From Neoechinorhynchus agilis (taxonomy: Eukaryota; Acanthocephala), in assembly GCA_051530055.1 (NCBI GenBank), contig CM121341.1, positions 1,984,001 through 2,048,000 on the forward strand: 64,000 nucleotides of DNA, in the 5' to 3' direction. This document shows, piece by piece, positions 1 through 10,490 of this stretch. The position numbers were made by a program, and so were the translations under genes. How positions within the stretch are numbered: the first letter of the stretch is position 1; each line of letters starts with the position of its first letter. The notes under the pieces are model-generated. The model had not been told where the DNA came from. It made no database searches and worked only from the letters and a program-made list of their open reading frames with translations.

Positions 1-2211
1 ACCACTTGACGCACTGCGGATTGCCGAAGGATATATTGTAAATTGTCAATATGTCTACTATCGATATTGGATTTCACGATCGTAGACATGCTGCATAAAG
101 GAATTTCGAGCATATATAACAAAAGGCTTAATTGAGTTCTATGAGAATAATGACTACGCTTGTTACGAATCATGCAATGATAATGTTCATCCGGACAATC
201 GTTTCTATCGAAGGCCTCCTAAAAAAAGATTTTTTGAACTAAACAGAAGTTTTGAAGTTCGTTACAGAACGATAGTGAAGAAAATCGAAAAACGAGTAGA
301 AAAAGGCATCAGTGTGTTTCCAAGAGATATTGTAAAATTTATAACGTCGCAAGAAAGCATAAAATCAATTTTTGACATCGGTGAAGAGTTCATAGTTGAC
401 GCCATTGAGGACATCGAGGATTATGTCGTTCTCCGGTCTCATGGCAAACCAAAACAAAATTTTAAGCCTATTTACTATGTTCCACTTCTTGACAAAGTGC
501 GACCGGAACCCCGGTTGAAATTTCATAAGCACGACTCTAAAAATCCTCGTCGAATAAACATCAATTATTTGAGATACAGGGAAAAGGAATTGCTTGAAGA
601 CGAGACCGCGGTATTCGATTACCGTCGTTGCAGATGTAACACTAACGTTACAAATGGATATAGCCGCCTAATGGATTTAACTTTTGATAACCCGGATGCA
701 CATAAAGCATTTTATTACAATTTCCACAGTGCACTCATTCAGTTTGATCGATATGGATTCTATGATGGAGTTGTTACCTTGGAATCAATCGATTTGAAAA
801 CAATAGAGAAATTCCAAAAGTTTATCGTTCTCTATTTATTCGCCAGATATTCAGTCTCTATGCGTTATATGGAGAAGGGAATTCAACAATGCGATAATGC
901 GATCGCTATGTACGCGAGGATTGATATTTCCGATTTTCGTTCGTTTCGAACTGTCCATCAAATCGTTAGACGATGGGCGGATGATGATTTTGACGGAGAT
1001 TCTGATGAATTTTTATTTGTTGTGTCGTCCATTTTACTTGAAAGGAGTATTGGGGAATGTCTAAAAGTGTTGATTGATTTTTCGCATTAAGCCTTTATAT
1101 GACTTTTGGCACTCCTCAAATAAAGCATTTTATTCCCTTGGACAGTTAGTGCGCTCGATACGAGATGCCAAGACTTCACTGTGGTTGAGGCAACTAATAC
1201 CAGAATCAAAAGTCACTTTACTTGAACCATTGAACGTTCTTTTACAGTGTTATATGTTGACCAATGAACACAACGAGATAAATGTCGTTCTTCCTCTATC
1301 TATTGAAATCGGTAATCTTGGTATTAGAAAGGCTTCTTGTCTTCAAACCGCTATTCAATGTTTCTGGCTAATCTCTCAATATCAAATTACCATCGGTGAA
1401 ACCGTTGAAGCGGGAGTCAATCTCGATAAGATCCTCTCAGTTCTGTTTGATATAAACTACGAAATGCCGATGTTGCGAGATTTAATCACTAATCGAGCAA
1501 TTGTTCATCTTCTCAATTTGAACGTTGACAAAATTAAAGATTCGATGAAATTGTTTCAAAGACTTCGATCAGGTGGGGAATTCCTTGCTTTGATTTACGG
1601 TACGGATATCCTCCTCAATGTTGTTTGCTGCCCGACGCATGAAATGGAGCAATTACTGTCAAATCTTTTTCGTGAAGATATTATAAGCGCTGCTGCTTTA
1701 TGTGGATTGGGAACTGATTTATCAGATGCCGAACAACAAAAAATAACTGCATAAATTGCGGATTCTCATCATTTAAATCGTTTCGTTATGAGAATCCACG
1801 ATGGACACAATGATAATGACTTTAGAAATAATGGCATACGTTCAGAAACCACTCAAATTTTCAGGATCTGTTGAAATAATGTTTGTTCTCTCAGTCGGGC
1901 ACTTTTATTCAATTCGCCAATTCGATTTCGTAGATTCATATTACTTGGCAAAACTTACGGTTATTCAATACAAGTGCGGATTTTTCAAAGTCAACAAATG
2001 TCCGGATCTCTTGTTAATTCTGTTAAATATTGCTAAGACTAATCGCATATTCTATCCAATAATCAAAGTCTGTTTAGCTTACAAGACATACCACGAGGGA
2101 CATAAGAACAAAGCTTTGATGCATTTGCAATCTGCAGACTTGTTCGGAACGACCCAAACGATTCCATGTATTGCCAAAGCAATTTCTGATGCTTACAAAT
2201 ACATTGGTTAA
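1..2211 (+). CDS. Soluble adenylyl cyclase (ADCY10-like), 3' part of a second copy
   Basis: This is the C-terminal helical (TPR-like) part of a bicarbonate-type soluble adenylyl cyclase. It is recognised because it is a near-perfect inverted copy of the full gene at 44057-49520: position x here matches 46268-x there with no indel through 2211, and only two amino-acid differences were seen (L/F after the first 25-nt intron, I/V later). The 5' part lies left of the window. Exons read 1-37, 86-1066, 1092-1839 and 1865-2211. The first intron (38-85) is an ordinary 48-nt GT-AG intron. The next two (1067-1091 and 1840-1864) are only 25 nt but restore the frame exactly. A TAA at 1752-1754 lies in frame within the third exon, so the product may stop there or this may be a degenerate copy. 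Whether the copy is expressed is unknown. Confidence 0.7.
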
Positions 2212-2262
2212 TTAATAGATACTTTCCATCACCGCTACGTTGATGGTATTTTTGACGAGTTA

Positions 2263-2268
2263 AATAAA
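2263..2268 (+). promoter_or_regulatory. Polyadenylation signal of the left cyclase copy
   Basis: AATAAA lies about 50 nt after the final stop codon of the cyclase reading frame. The same signal is present in the right copy at 44000-44005. Confidence 0.55.
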
Positions 2269-2499
2269 TCTTAAATTCTTTAATTTTACTTGAACTAAGA
2301 GTCTTTTATGGAATGCGGCGTGTATTCAAGTGAAAAGATAATTGGATTTTAATGGATCTTCTTGAGATCGATTTTTAGAACGCAATAAGCTTTTATTTAA
2401 AATTAAAAATTAAAGTACACGACTATTCAATTAAGGCTTTAAGTATAACCCGGCGCAGATCTACAAAAATGCAAGAAAATAATTTTTGAACTCGAAAAG

Positions 2500-2740
2500 T
2501 ACAAATTAATGGCTTTCGCGTCTAATTGGAATTTATTGTGGATCAATATTGTTCCTTCTGTCTTTTTAAAGACAGGAAAGCACCAATTAATGGCTTTCGC
2601 GTCTAATTGGAATTTATTGTGGATCAATATTGTTCCTTCTGTCTTTTTAAAGACAGGAAAGCACCAATTAATGGCTTTCGCGTCTAATTGGAATTTATTG
2701 TGGATCAATATTGTTCCTTCTGTCTTTTTAAAGACAGGGA
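2500..2740. repeat. 81-bp minisatellite, three units, with a hairpin in each unit
   Basis: Three almost identical 81-bp units start near 2505, 2586 and 2667. Each contains the palindrome CTGTCTTTTTAAAGACAG (8-bp arms, two-base loop). Because 81 is a multiple of three, the array is open on both strands and looks like a repetitive protein, but it is non-coding in context. The right duplication arm carries two units of the same repeat at 43604-43770. Confidence 0.9.
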
Positions 2741-2745
2741 TCATA

Positions 2746-3579
2746 CTAAGCAATATTTGTTTTTCGCAACTTTATAATGTTCAAAGTAAAACTCGCAAAA
2801 TAAAATGCGTAAAACTTTAGCTAGAATTGAACAGCAACATCCCGACGAATTGAAGTAAAAATTCTGCGATTAAACTCAATTTGCCGACTTGAACGCGATG
2901 AGTAAAAATTCCTCACGAAAAAAGAACTTTCGGCGAGCAATTTTTATGAGCATCTTCTAAAGCTCGAAATTCTTGTTCTTGAGAATAATCGATTAAAAGC
3001 GAAATGTTTTCTTAAAATTGGAAACATTAAAAGGCGGAATGTTCTGTATTTATCGAATAACTTAATGCAAAAATTAGAATTTCTTTATTGTAGTTCAGAT
3101 GGCAAATTCCTTTATTTTGTACAAATGAATCAATCGGCAAATTTAATAAATCTTAAAGTTACAAAAGCTGCTTACCTGCAAGACTACCGATTTGTTTCAT
3201 CAGGATTTTTAGCTTCCTGATTCAAACGATTCGTAGTTTTGTGGCGGAAAAATGCAAGTAGTCGGTTTTGAACTTTTTACGCGAATGAAATCTTTTTTGC
3301 TTTGGCATTATGAACGAGAAATGCGAAATTCCACCAACTGGAAATAACCGGAAATGCGTTATGGCGCAGTCTTTATTTTTATCTTAAAATTGACTAAGTA
3401 CTCTAGAGAAATAGGATTTGGAAATGTCGGTGAACTTGGTAAATTTGGACATTTCGTACAATTCAATCGTTTATGTTCACGAAAGCGCATTTTACTGTCT
3501 TAAGAGTTTGACCGTTCTAAATTTTAAAGGCAATAAATTACTCAAACTTCTTCATCGCGTCCTAATAGCCATGAGATTT
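2746..3579 (+). pseudogene. Leucine-rich-repeat gene fragment, duplicated (arm B, left)
   Basis: This stretch matches the reverse complement of 50633-51473, with small differences and indels. On the plus strand short segments read as LRR-like sequence, for example LKLEILVLENNRL near 2950, LVNLDISYNSIVYV near 3430 and LKSLTVLNFKGNKLLKL near 3500. They are separated by stops and non-LRR stretches, and no start or complete repeat series could be assembled. It is probably a partial, decayed copy of an LRR protein gene. Similarity ends abruptly at 3579, directly after an ATGAGATTT shared with the other copy. Confidence 0.55.
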
Positions 3580-5572
3580 TTCTGTTTTTCTCGTGGATCG
3601 TGACAATTTGAGAACCTTGCCTAAACACAAAAATTCTTAAAGAAGAAATATTTCCATATTTTTATTATTCACAGAAGTTTTTAGTGTGTTTTCGCTCAAT
3701 TCGTGCTTCAGGATTATTTCACAACCAAAATCGTTTGATCGGTAGAATTCGGAAATTCTAAAGCTAGATCAAAAAAATAGCTGAAACGCGAAAAATTCGC
3801 TTTTAGAAATGTATTCAGTAATTTTCACAATATCTCTTAATTCCAGGAAATAAGAAAATGAAGAGGCTTTTTAATTGTTAGCTTATACAGCATCCATCCA
3901 ACAAACATTGAGCTTTACACCTAAGAATCTCTATTATCCAAATTGTAATATTTGTAAAATATTGTTGCCTGATTCAAATTAACTAATTTTGAACGTATTT
4001 TCCCTCGATATTTTTTGCATTTGATTTCAAGGCTAAAAAGAGTTTAAATTGATATTTCAAGGTTCACAATTATTACGAATTCTTTTATTGGTTCGACAAT
4101 TGCATTAGAAACAAAATAATAATTTGTAAATTCTCCTATTGATGGACGCAACTAAACCTGTTTTCCCCACTCTAAATTTAAGACAAAAACCATGTTTTTC
4201 AGTGTATTATTTTTGGCATTAATTTTCTTTAACCGATCATGATGCGCTAAATATATATATAATATTTTTATGACAAGTTTAAATTTCAATTATTATTTAA
4301 AATTACTTTTAGAATGGAGCGGATATTAGACCGAAATGTTTAAAAGTATTTTTCAAAATTCAATCGCCGCTAAAATTCGAGATGTATACAACCATTAAAA
4401 ATCTAATGATGAAGTGGTATGACTGTAGGAACGTTCGAAACGATTTCAAAATCACCACTAATGATAAAATCTGGATGCATTTCGTTGCAAAAAACTGTTA
4501 TTCGAACAATTCTATGATAGATGATAGATGAAGATAAATATTTAAGTGGATAGAATTTAGTATTTGATGAACAACTTTTGTCGATTCGTGCCTGATTTAA
4601 CAACTGAAGCCGTCCAAAGTACGAGACGACACATTCCTTCTGTATATTCGTGTCCTCAATATTAAGCATTCCTATCGCCGTCTGCAGTCGTCGTTCCCGT
4701 TTCCCACAAGACACTTTAGTAAAGGAGCCCCTCTAATCTCATACAGTTGTATGTGTATTCGGATCCTGGAGATTGACATCTTGGCGCAAAATGGAACCTC
4801 CCACAACGGCAGGGGACACTACTATTACATAGATACTTCTCAGCTGTCTATGTGAGATACGCCGGTGATATTATGGAAAACTGGCTAACTTGCTTCGATA
4901 ATGTGTCAGGTCGTCCCATTTGATTATTGTTTGATAAAAACATTTATTTGCAGTCGATTTCTGTGTCTCTCATATGCACCTGTAAAAGACAATCGCTCTC
5001 ATGATCCCTTTCCGTTGGAAAAAGGTTGCTAAATGAGTTGTTTGCTTTAAGAACAATAACTCGGATATCTATTTTAAAAACCCGGGGAAATATGCCATCG
5101 TGTTTTTTTTGAAGGTGTTCATCATTTCTAGGTTTTTGTAGATATATAGATTTTATAATTTTGTAAATGTCATGAAATCATTCACACCACCGCCTTTCTG
5201 GATCACTCAGCTGCCGTCTTGGTGTAACGGCCGAAAGGACGGATGCAGCGTTCCTTCCCGTTGTACAGCCAGAGAATTGCACTTCTTTAAGATCTTAAAT
5301 TCTTTATTAGCTCAAGTTTGAGCAAACAATTCGTCGACGAACTTTCATAAATTTCTGTGTTTTTTTGCATATTTTGTAATCAATTAATTGGATTTTTTAC
5401 ATTGAACTTTCATCACGCCATTTTATTCAAATTTCTACCAATTGAGAATAAATTGACGGAAAGAGTTTGCATGTGGATTTTGCCGCTCCAAATTTCAAGT
5501 ATTGTAAAAATTAAATAAGTCCACTGCAAAGTTTCTTTGTCTTTGTAATTAATCACCGCTGATTTATTCTAG
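3580..5572. other. Intergenic stretch without a recognisable gene
   Basis: The region is AT-rich and interrupted by stops in all frames; no conserved protein was recognised. Two somewhat more GC-rich islands stand out: about 4700-4930, which contains a short imperfect hairpin near 4840, and 5181-5280, which is related to 9421-9465. Both may be remnants of old interspersed repeats. Confidence 0.5.
5181..5280 (-). repeat. Short GC-rich interspersed repeat
   Basis: Read on the minus strand, this segment includes GACGGCAGCTGAGTGATCCA followed by a GGCGGTGGTGTGAAT-like stretch. The same series occurs with few changes on the plus strand at 9421-9465. Its base composition differs from the AT-rich flanks. 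The element class is unknown; a SINE or the 3' end of a retroelement would fit. Confidence 0.6.
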
Positions 5573-5644
5573 ATTGCCGCTTATTCAGCGCCATGGAAAA
5601 GTTGCATTACAGTGCCCTTTGAACTTGTTAATGTGGATTTATTC

Positions 5645-8116
5645 ATGTATACGCCCATTGTAAACGGCAAGGCAACATCTAGCGATGATTCCGCAAATAA
5701 GAATCCAAAGAACTCCAAACGTATGCTATGCAGGGATAGTCGTACATTATCAAATGGCTTCAAACGGTCATCTGAAGGGCTTGCTGCATTGACGAAATCT
5801 ATCGAGGAATCCATCGCTGGCAAACGATCGCTCCCATACATTCGTCAACTTGATATCTCCTATCATAAAAATATATCACATATTCCCGAATGTATCTTAA
5901 GCCTTACCTCGCTTGAAATCCTCATATGTTCATATCTATCCTTAAAATCCATTCCTGCTGGAATCTCAAAACTTGAGAATATTATTGAACTCGTACGTTT
6001 CTTTGACCTACTTACATTGATGGCGTATAAGATTTGCGTTTAGGATCTCAGCCATAATGTGCTGGAACAACTACCTCGTCAGATCGGTCAGCTCTCGAAT
6101 CTTCGAGTTCTTAATCTTTCCCATAATCAGCTTACTTCTCTGCCTTGCGAAATGCAAAACCTTCAAAATCTTGTTACACTCAGATGTTCATCTAACAAAC
6201 TTGTCAGACTACCTTCAACGTTGCATCGAATGAAAAATCTCACATATCTTGTACTCGATCAAAATCCATTACAATTCCCACCTCTCGATGTCGTCGATCG
6301 TGGTTTACTCCATATTATGAAGTTTCTGGTTAAAAACACTGTTCAACGTGAACAGCCGCTTCAGAATTGGCTCGCAAATAACCAAGGTACTCAGAGCAGT
6401 CTTACAAAAACTGAAAAAAACGAGGAAGCTATATCAAGTGATGAATTTTCGAGAGAACTGAATAGGCAAAAAATCGAATACGATAACAAACGAGCAAATG
6501 CTCACCAGTTGAAATTAGAAATGTTCAAACAGTATTCTGAAAATGAAGGGGAGGTGAGTGCCACTCAAAATTCATTGAGATTCTTAAAATTGAAACAGTT
6601 CGTGCTATTCAATGACAACGATTGAAATGATTCTCAAAGTTTTTCACGGATTTCACTTAAAAATTCAAAATTAAATTTTTTATTCGTAAAGCTTACACGT
6701 TGTCATTGGAAAGACTTAAATAAAATTCTTAAACAAAGCTCCGCATAGTCATTTGAGCTAGCTTTAGAGGCAAAAGCAGCGGGAAGCTGCGAGAAAAACT
6801 CACTCGCAACAATTAGCTATCTTCGAGCGTCGAAGGAAAGATGCAAAGGAAGCTCTGCTCTATTCAAATATACCGTTGATAATGTAAGTACTTTTTTTAT
6901 TTCAATTGGCTTTAGTGTTCATTGTAAAGATAGCTCATTATTCTATATGACGGCCTTTGCAATTTTTTCTACATGTATTGTTTATGCAATCCAACAGTGT
7001 TTTACTATTGACGAAAGGCATAGACTTAAATTTTTCGATTTAAATATTTAATGCTGGACTTTAATGCAATTTTCTAATAAGAAGCAGTTTGATATAAATG
7101 TTCATCGCCATGAATCTTCGTTTAGTTTAATAATTTCTTAAAGTTGCGAATATTGGGCTATTAAATAGGAAACCTCACATTATATCAACATTTTTTGTAT
7201 ATGAAAAGTAGTTAATAATTTTATATTTTAAAGACCTTGGACCAATCCGGAATCAGGAAGTGCACGACCCGAGCGTTATAAAATAGAGACGCACTTTGCA
7301 AATAGACGTTCAAAAGAAGCTAAGCATAATCACAGTGCTAGGTCTTCGTCTGCTCATTTAAAATCCGATCGATCGCAATCGAAGGTGAGTAAGAATATTT
7401 TTAATGGCTCATACAATTCGTCCTTGTAGTCTCGTTATAACACAAATGCGGCTGATTCTTCATTTACAATGCGTCGTCATATATTGCAAGTTCAAGAAGA
7501 TGTTCGACTGCTCAATAAGCTTAAAATGGTTAGAAAGTCATATTGTATCCTCTATTAAAGCAACTAATTTGCTAGACTTTAGAGTCCCTGTTGGATTTCA
7601 AGGTTTCATTAGAAGATTTGCCGAAATCACTATCTGATGGAGTTTTACTTTGTCAGCTAATAAACCGGCTTCATCCAAGGATTGTACCAACGATACATGT
7701 ACAATCAGAAGCTATGGTATGTATTAATTTTGTATTTTTCTTCAAATAAGCACGATCCGGCTGAAATAGACTTTAGAGTGGGTTCCTTTATCTTATACCC
7801 ACTGAAACCCTTTAATGATCTCCATAGAGTTTCCTATGGCTTTAACAAATTCAGTTTATTTTAAGAACTCGTCGCTTTTAGTCTTTAATATTTTGATAAT
7901 TTACAGCCTAGTATATCAATGGCCAAACGGATTCGCAACGTTGAGTATTTCTTAGAAGGATGTCGAAAGCTCGGAGCGACGGCACAACCTCAATCTAACA
8001 ATATTGCTGACAGCTTAGGATGTTCAAGTCAAGACATAATAGAAGCAAAACGGACACCTAAACTTGCAAGGCTTGTGGTTGACCTAATAAATCGATCGAA
8101 TGCTAAGTGTCTGTAA
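5645..8116 (+). CDS. LRCH: LRCH: leucine-rich-repeat and calponin-homology protein
   Basis: Seven exons join in frame with GT-AG splice sites: up to 5992, 6044-6553, 6768-6883, 7234-7384, 7430-7528, 7576-7716 and 7907-8116. Exons 1-2 encode LRRs (IRQLDISYHKNISHIPECI, LRVLNLSHNQLTSLP, LTYLVLDQNPLQFPP). Exon 3 is a charged helical linker (QREAARKTHSQQLAIFERRR). Exon 4 is low-complexity and basic. Exons 6-7 form a C-terminal calponin-homology domain (LPKSLSDGVLLCQLINRLHP, then MAKRIRNVEYFLEGCRKLGA). LRR plus C-terminal CH is the diagnostic order of the LRCH family, cytoskeletal adaptors that act on septins, actin and DOCK-family GEFs. The start is uncertain: ATG 5645 is the first in frame, but the frame is open back to an acceptor AG at 5571-5572, so an upstream exon or spliced leader may exist. 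Introns are 51, 214, 350, 45, 47 and 190 nt. Confidence 0.9.
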
Positions 8117-8128
8117 ACTAAAGATTGA

Positions 8129-8134
8129 AATAAA
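8129..8134 (+). promoter_or_regulatory. Polyadenylation signal of LRCH
   Basis: AATAAA lies 12 nt after the LRCH stop codon. The next gene begins at 8194, so the intergenic space is under 80 bp. Confidence 0.6.
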
Positions 8135-8193
8135 GCTGTTACTATGGATAAGCTACATTGAACGCACTTATCTTGATTAAGTTGTAGTTTAAA

Positions 8194-8620
8194 ATGAGTT
8201 TTAGTGTCGATTATATTGATGGTCAAAATCAATTGATTAACGAATTACGCTCCAGAGGTGCGTTATCTTTGTCAAATGATTGGTTATCGGAGATAATTTG
8301 TAGGTTTATACATTGATGGTTGGAAAATTCAAGGACTAGGACAAATACGAATTGTTAAAGTCAATGGGAAAGTAGGCGTTGACGCTTTTACGAACATTTT
8401 GGCCACTTGTATGGTAAAAAAGGATAATCGATGGTATATTGGGAATTATCGCTTTACTACGGGACTTCAAATGTTGGAAAAATATATACATGCTGGAGAT
8501 CGTATTTTGTTCTATAATTCAGAACCCGTTCGTAGCGATTTCGAGTTATTAGATTTAAAATGTGAGGTGAATGATGGGGATAATCTTGAGATCTGGCTTG
8601 CATTTGACTTTGGTATTTAG
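8194..8620 (+). CDS. Unrecognised small protein with one 46-nt intron
   Basis: Reading from ATG 8194, the frame MSFSVDYIDGQNQL stops unless a 46-nt GT-AG intron (starting GTGCGTTATC and ending ATTTGTAG just before GTTTATAC) is removed. After removal, a codon split G|GT continues as GLYIDGWKIQGLGQIRIVKV and stays open to TAG at 8618-8620, giving a protein of roughly 126 residues. It ends in an acidic, beta-rich stretch (NDGDNLEIWLAFDFGI). I recognise no family. An acceptor-like TTGTAG lies 6 nt before the ATG, and the gene begins only 78 bp after the LRCH stop, on the same strand. Confidence 0.6.
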
Positions 8621-8936
8621 GGTTTAATTTTTTTTAATAATCTCCTTATCATTACATAGGTAAAGCAATAGAAATCACGGATGAAGCAAAGCGAATCTTG
8701 ATTGATCTGAATTTTTAACTTCGAAAACAGTAATTTCGGGATTTTTGTTAAATTACTTTCGAAATTTTTTCAGCTGCTCCGATTTTGCGGATAATAAGAT
8801 TAATTAATTCCATCCGATCCATCGATTTCTAAGTAGAAAAAACATTTCTGATTCCCATTACGTTGGCTAAAATATTATCACCGGAAAAGGTCTTATTGCA
8901 CTTTATTTCTTTGGCTTTGATCCAAACTAAATGTGA
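8621..8936. other. Short intergenic stretch
   Basis: AT-rich sequence with stops in all frames. Nothing recognisable was seen. Confidence 0.5.
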
Positions 8937-10025
8937 ATGCTGCATCAAAATTTATTAGATTTTCTTGCGAAATTCCAGCTTTTAGATATCAGATCAGTCA
9001 ATAGTAAAACTGAGACTGATAAACGTGCTGATAACATTGGGGATTGGTTACCATCCTTTCTATTTTCGATATATCAACACCGTGAAAATTTATTGAAATT
9101 ACAGGATTTTGTCCCTTCGATTGATAGATTTCAAAGACGTTGGAATTTGGATATGTCAAGTTCCAACTTTTATAAATTATCTAGACTTGGAGAAATTATA
9201 CTGAATGCAAAGGTCAAATAAATTTGCTAACAATGGCAATTCTTCATTTTGTTTGTAATTTAAAGGTTACTATTAAAGATGAGCATATGCGTGAAATCAT
9301 AAATCCAATCGAGCTTACATGGTAAGCGCATTATCGAATAGTTTTTTTATTCAAATTTAAAAGTAGTATATACAAATTGAAAAAAAATATGTCCTTTTTA
9401 GTAAGTGATATAATTTACTACCAGGACGGCAGTTGAGTGATCCAGAGCGGTGGCGTGAATATTCGTAAATGCCTACAAAAGTGGTTTGAGTTAATTCAAT
9501 AAAATATTTCCATCTAAAACATTCAAATGTAGACATTTTTAAAATTGGATTTTTCAATTAAAATACAACACAATTATGAAAGATTTTGCGAATTTGTCAT
9601 AATTCTAATTTCACCTACATTTTGTAAGCCGATTAAACCCGAGTTCGTCTCGATTTCTAAAAGGTTAACAACATCAGCAAGAAGTATTTGTTACATTTGT
9701 TGTGGACGAAACAGCCAAATTATTGGTAAGGACATTCAAAGTGGTTGCTATTTTCTCGAAGTGGGTTAACATATTTATATTGCTGACCTGTTCACATTTT
9801 TCCAAAAAGGTTGATTCATTTTTGGACAATGTAATAGACACCATTGATGTTGCGAAAATCCAATCAACGATTAAAAGACGCTTTCTAAGCGGTTTTAGTA
9901 ATGCTAAGAAATTGAAAAGAACATTGAAGTACAAGAGTGAGGATTTTTGTGAGTTTTGTGATTTAAAATCCCTAAATGTGGATATTTCTCCTTTAAGTGT
10001 CAAATATTTGGTTACTTGTTCCTAA
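8937..10025 (+). CDS. Unrecognised multi-exon gene, middle exons unresolved
   Basis: The first exon opens at ATG 8937 (MLHQNLLDFLAKFQLL) and runs to a donor after LGEIILNAK. The next exon reads VTIKDEHMREIINPIELT and ends with a split codon at a GTAAGC donor near 9321. The last two exons are clear: one ends DETAKLL at a GTAAGG donor near 9725, and the final exon (from about 9811) reads VDSFLDNVIDTIDVAKIQ onward to the TAA at 10023-10025, with basic then cysteine-containing segments. The piece joining 9321 to about 9680 could not be phased; a short repeat copy sits in that gap at 9421-9465. The protein looks mostly helical. No family was recognised. Confidence 0.45.
9421..9465 (+). repeat. Second copy of the GC-rich interspersed repeat
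   Basis: This matches the minus strand of 5181-5235 with few changes (GGCAGTTGAGTGATCCAGA against GGCAGCTGAGTGATCCAGA). It lies in a probable intron of the 8937-10025 gene and explains why a protein-like reading there cannot be spliced to its neighbours. Confidence 0.6.
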
Positions 10026-10490
10026 TGAAGGAGGATTGGACTTTGATCGAAAATTAAAGATGCCCAATGATATATTCGATTGTTGTAAATTTAATCTATG
10101 AATATGATTGTCTTTATTAATTTATATTCAAATCATAAAATCACTGGACATGCTTTTGTTCCACTATAATCAGCACTCCTGAAAAATCGAAACTACACTA
10201 TGGACCAGGCAAAATTTTAAATGACCGGACATATAAAAAATGTTCAACCTTGTATTTTTGCTTCCTGAATAAAAGGTAATGAGAAAATAAAACATAGATT
10301 GTGAAATGTTAACCATTGTTGTTCTAGTTATTCGTGAGACGCGTCTTTTAAAACCTAGTCAAAAAAGATGTAAATTATCTTAAATTCGAATTGCTGTAAA
10401 TTGGCATTTTACGTTTGTCCTCATATAAAAATTTCACTCATTCGCGCTGCCAAATGATTTATAGGTCACATAAAACTCATCTTGGACGCT
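10026..10490. other. Intergenic region between convergent genes
   Basis: This holds the 3' flanks of the convergent 8937-10025 and 10491-11159 genes. No further coding or structured element was recognised. Confidence 0.5.

Larger units (their letters stand above)
1..2745. repeat. Left arm A of a large inverted duplication
   Basis: These bases are the reverse complement of 43604-46267, about 41 kb away. The arm covers the 3' half of the cyclase gene, its 3' flank and the 81-bp minisatellite. The only length difference noticed is one extra 81-bp unit here. The duplication runs off the left edge of the window, so its full length is unknown. The few substitutions imply a recent event or ongoing gene conversion. 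Confidence 0.92.

Noticed and set aside
1752-1754. Alternative genetic code with TAA as sense
   Set aside because: LRCH, troponin C, ZNF207 and pontin end with TAA at the expected C-terminus, so TAA is a normal stop here.
2439-2820. Repetitive protein frames on both strands over the 81-bp array
   Set aside because: They exist only because the 81-bp unit is a multiple of three and lacks stops; both strands are open equally and no gene context supports them.
5581-5841. Minus-strand frame over LRCH exon 1
   Set aside because: Shadow of the LRCH coding exon, whose LRR content and splice phases are convincing.
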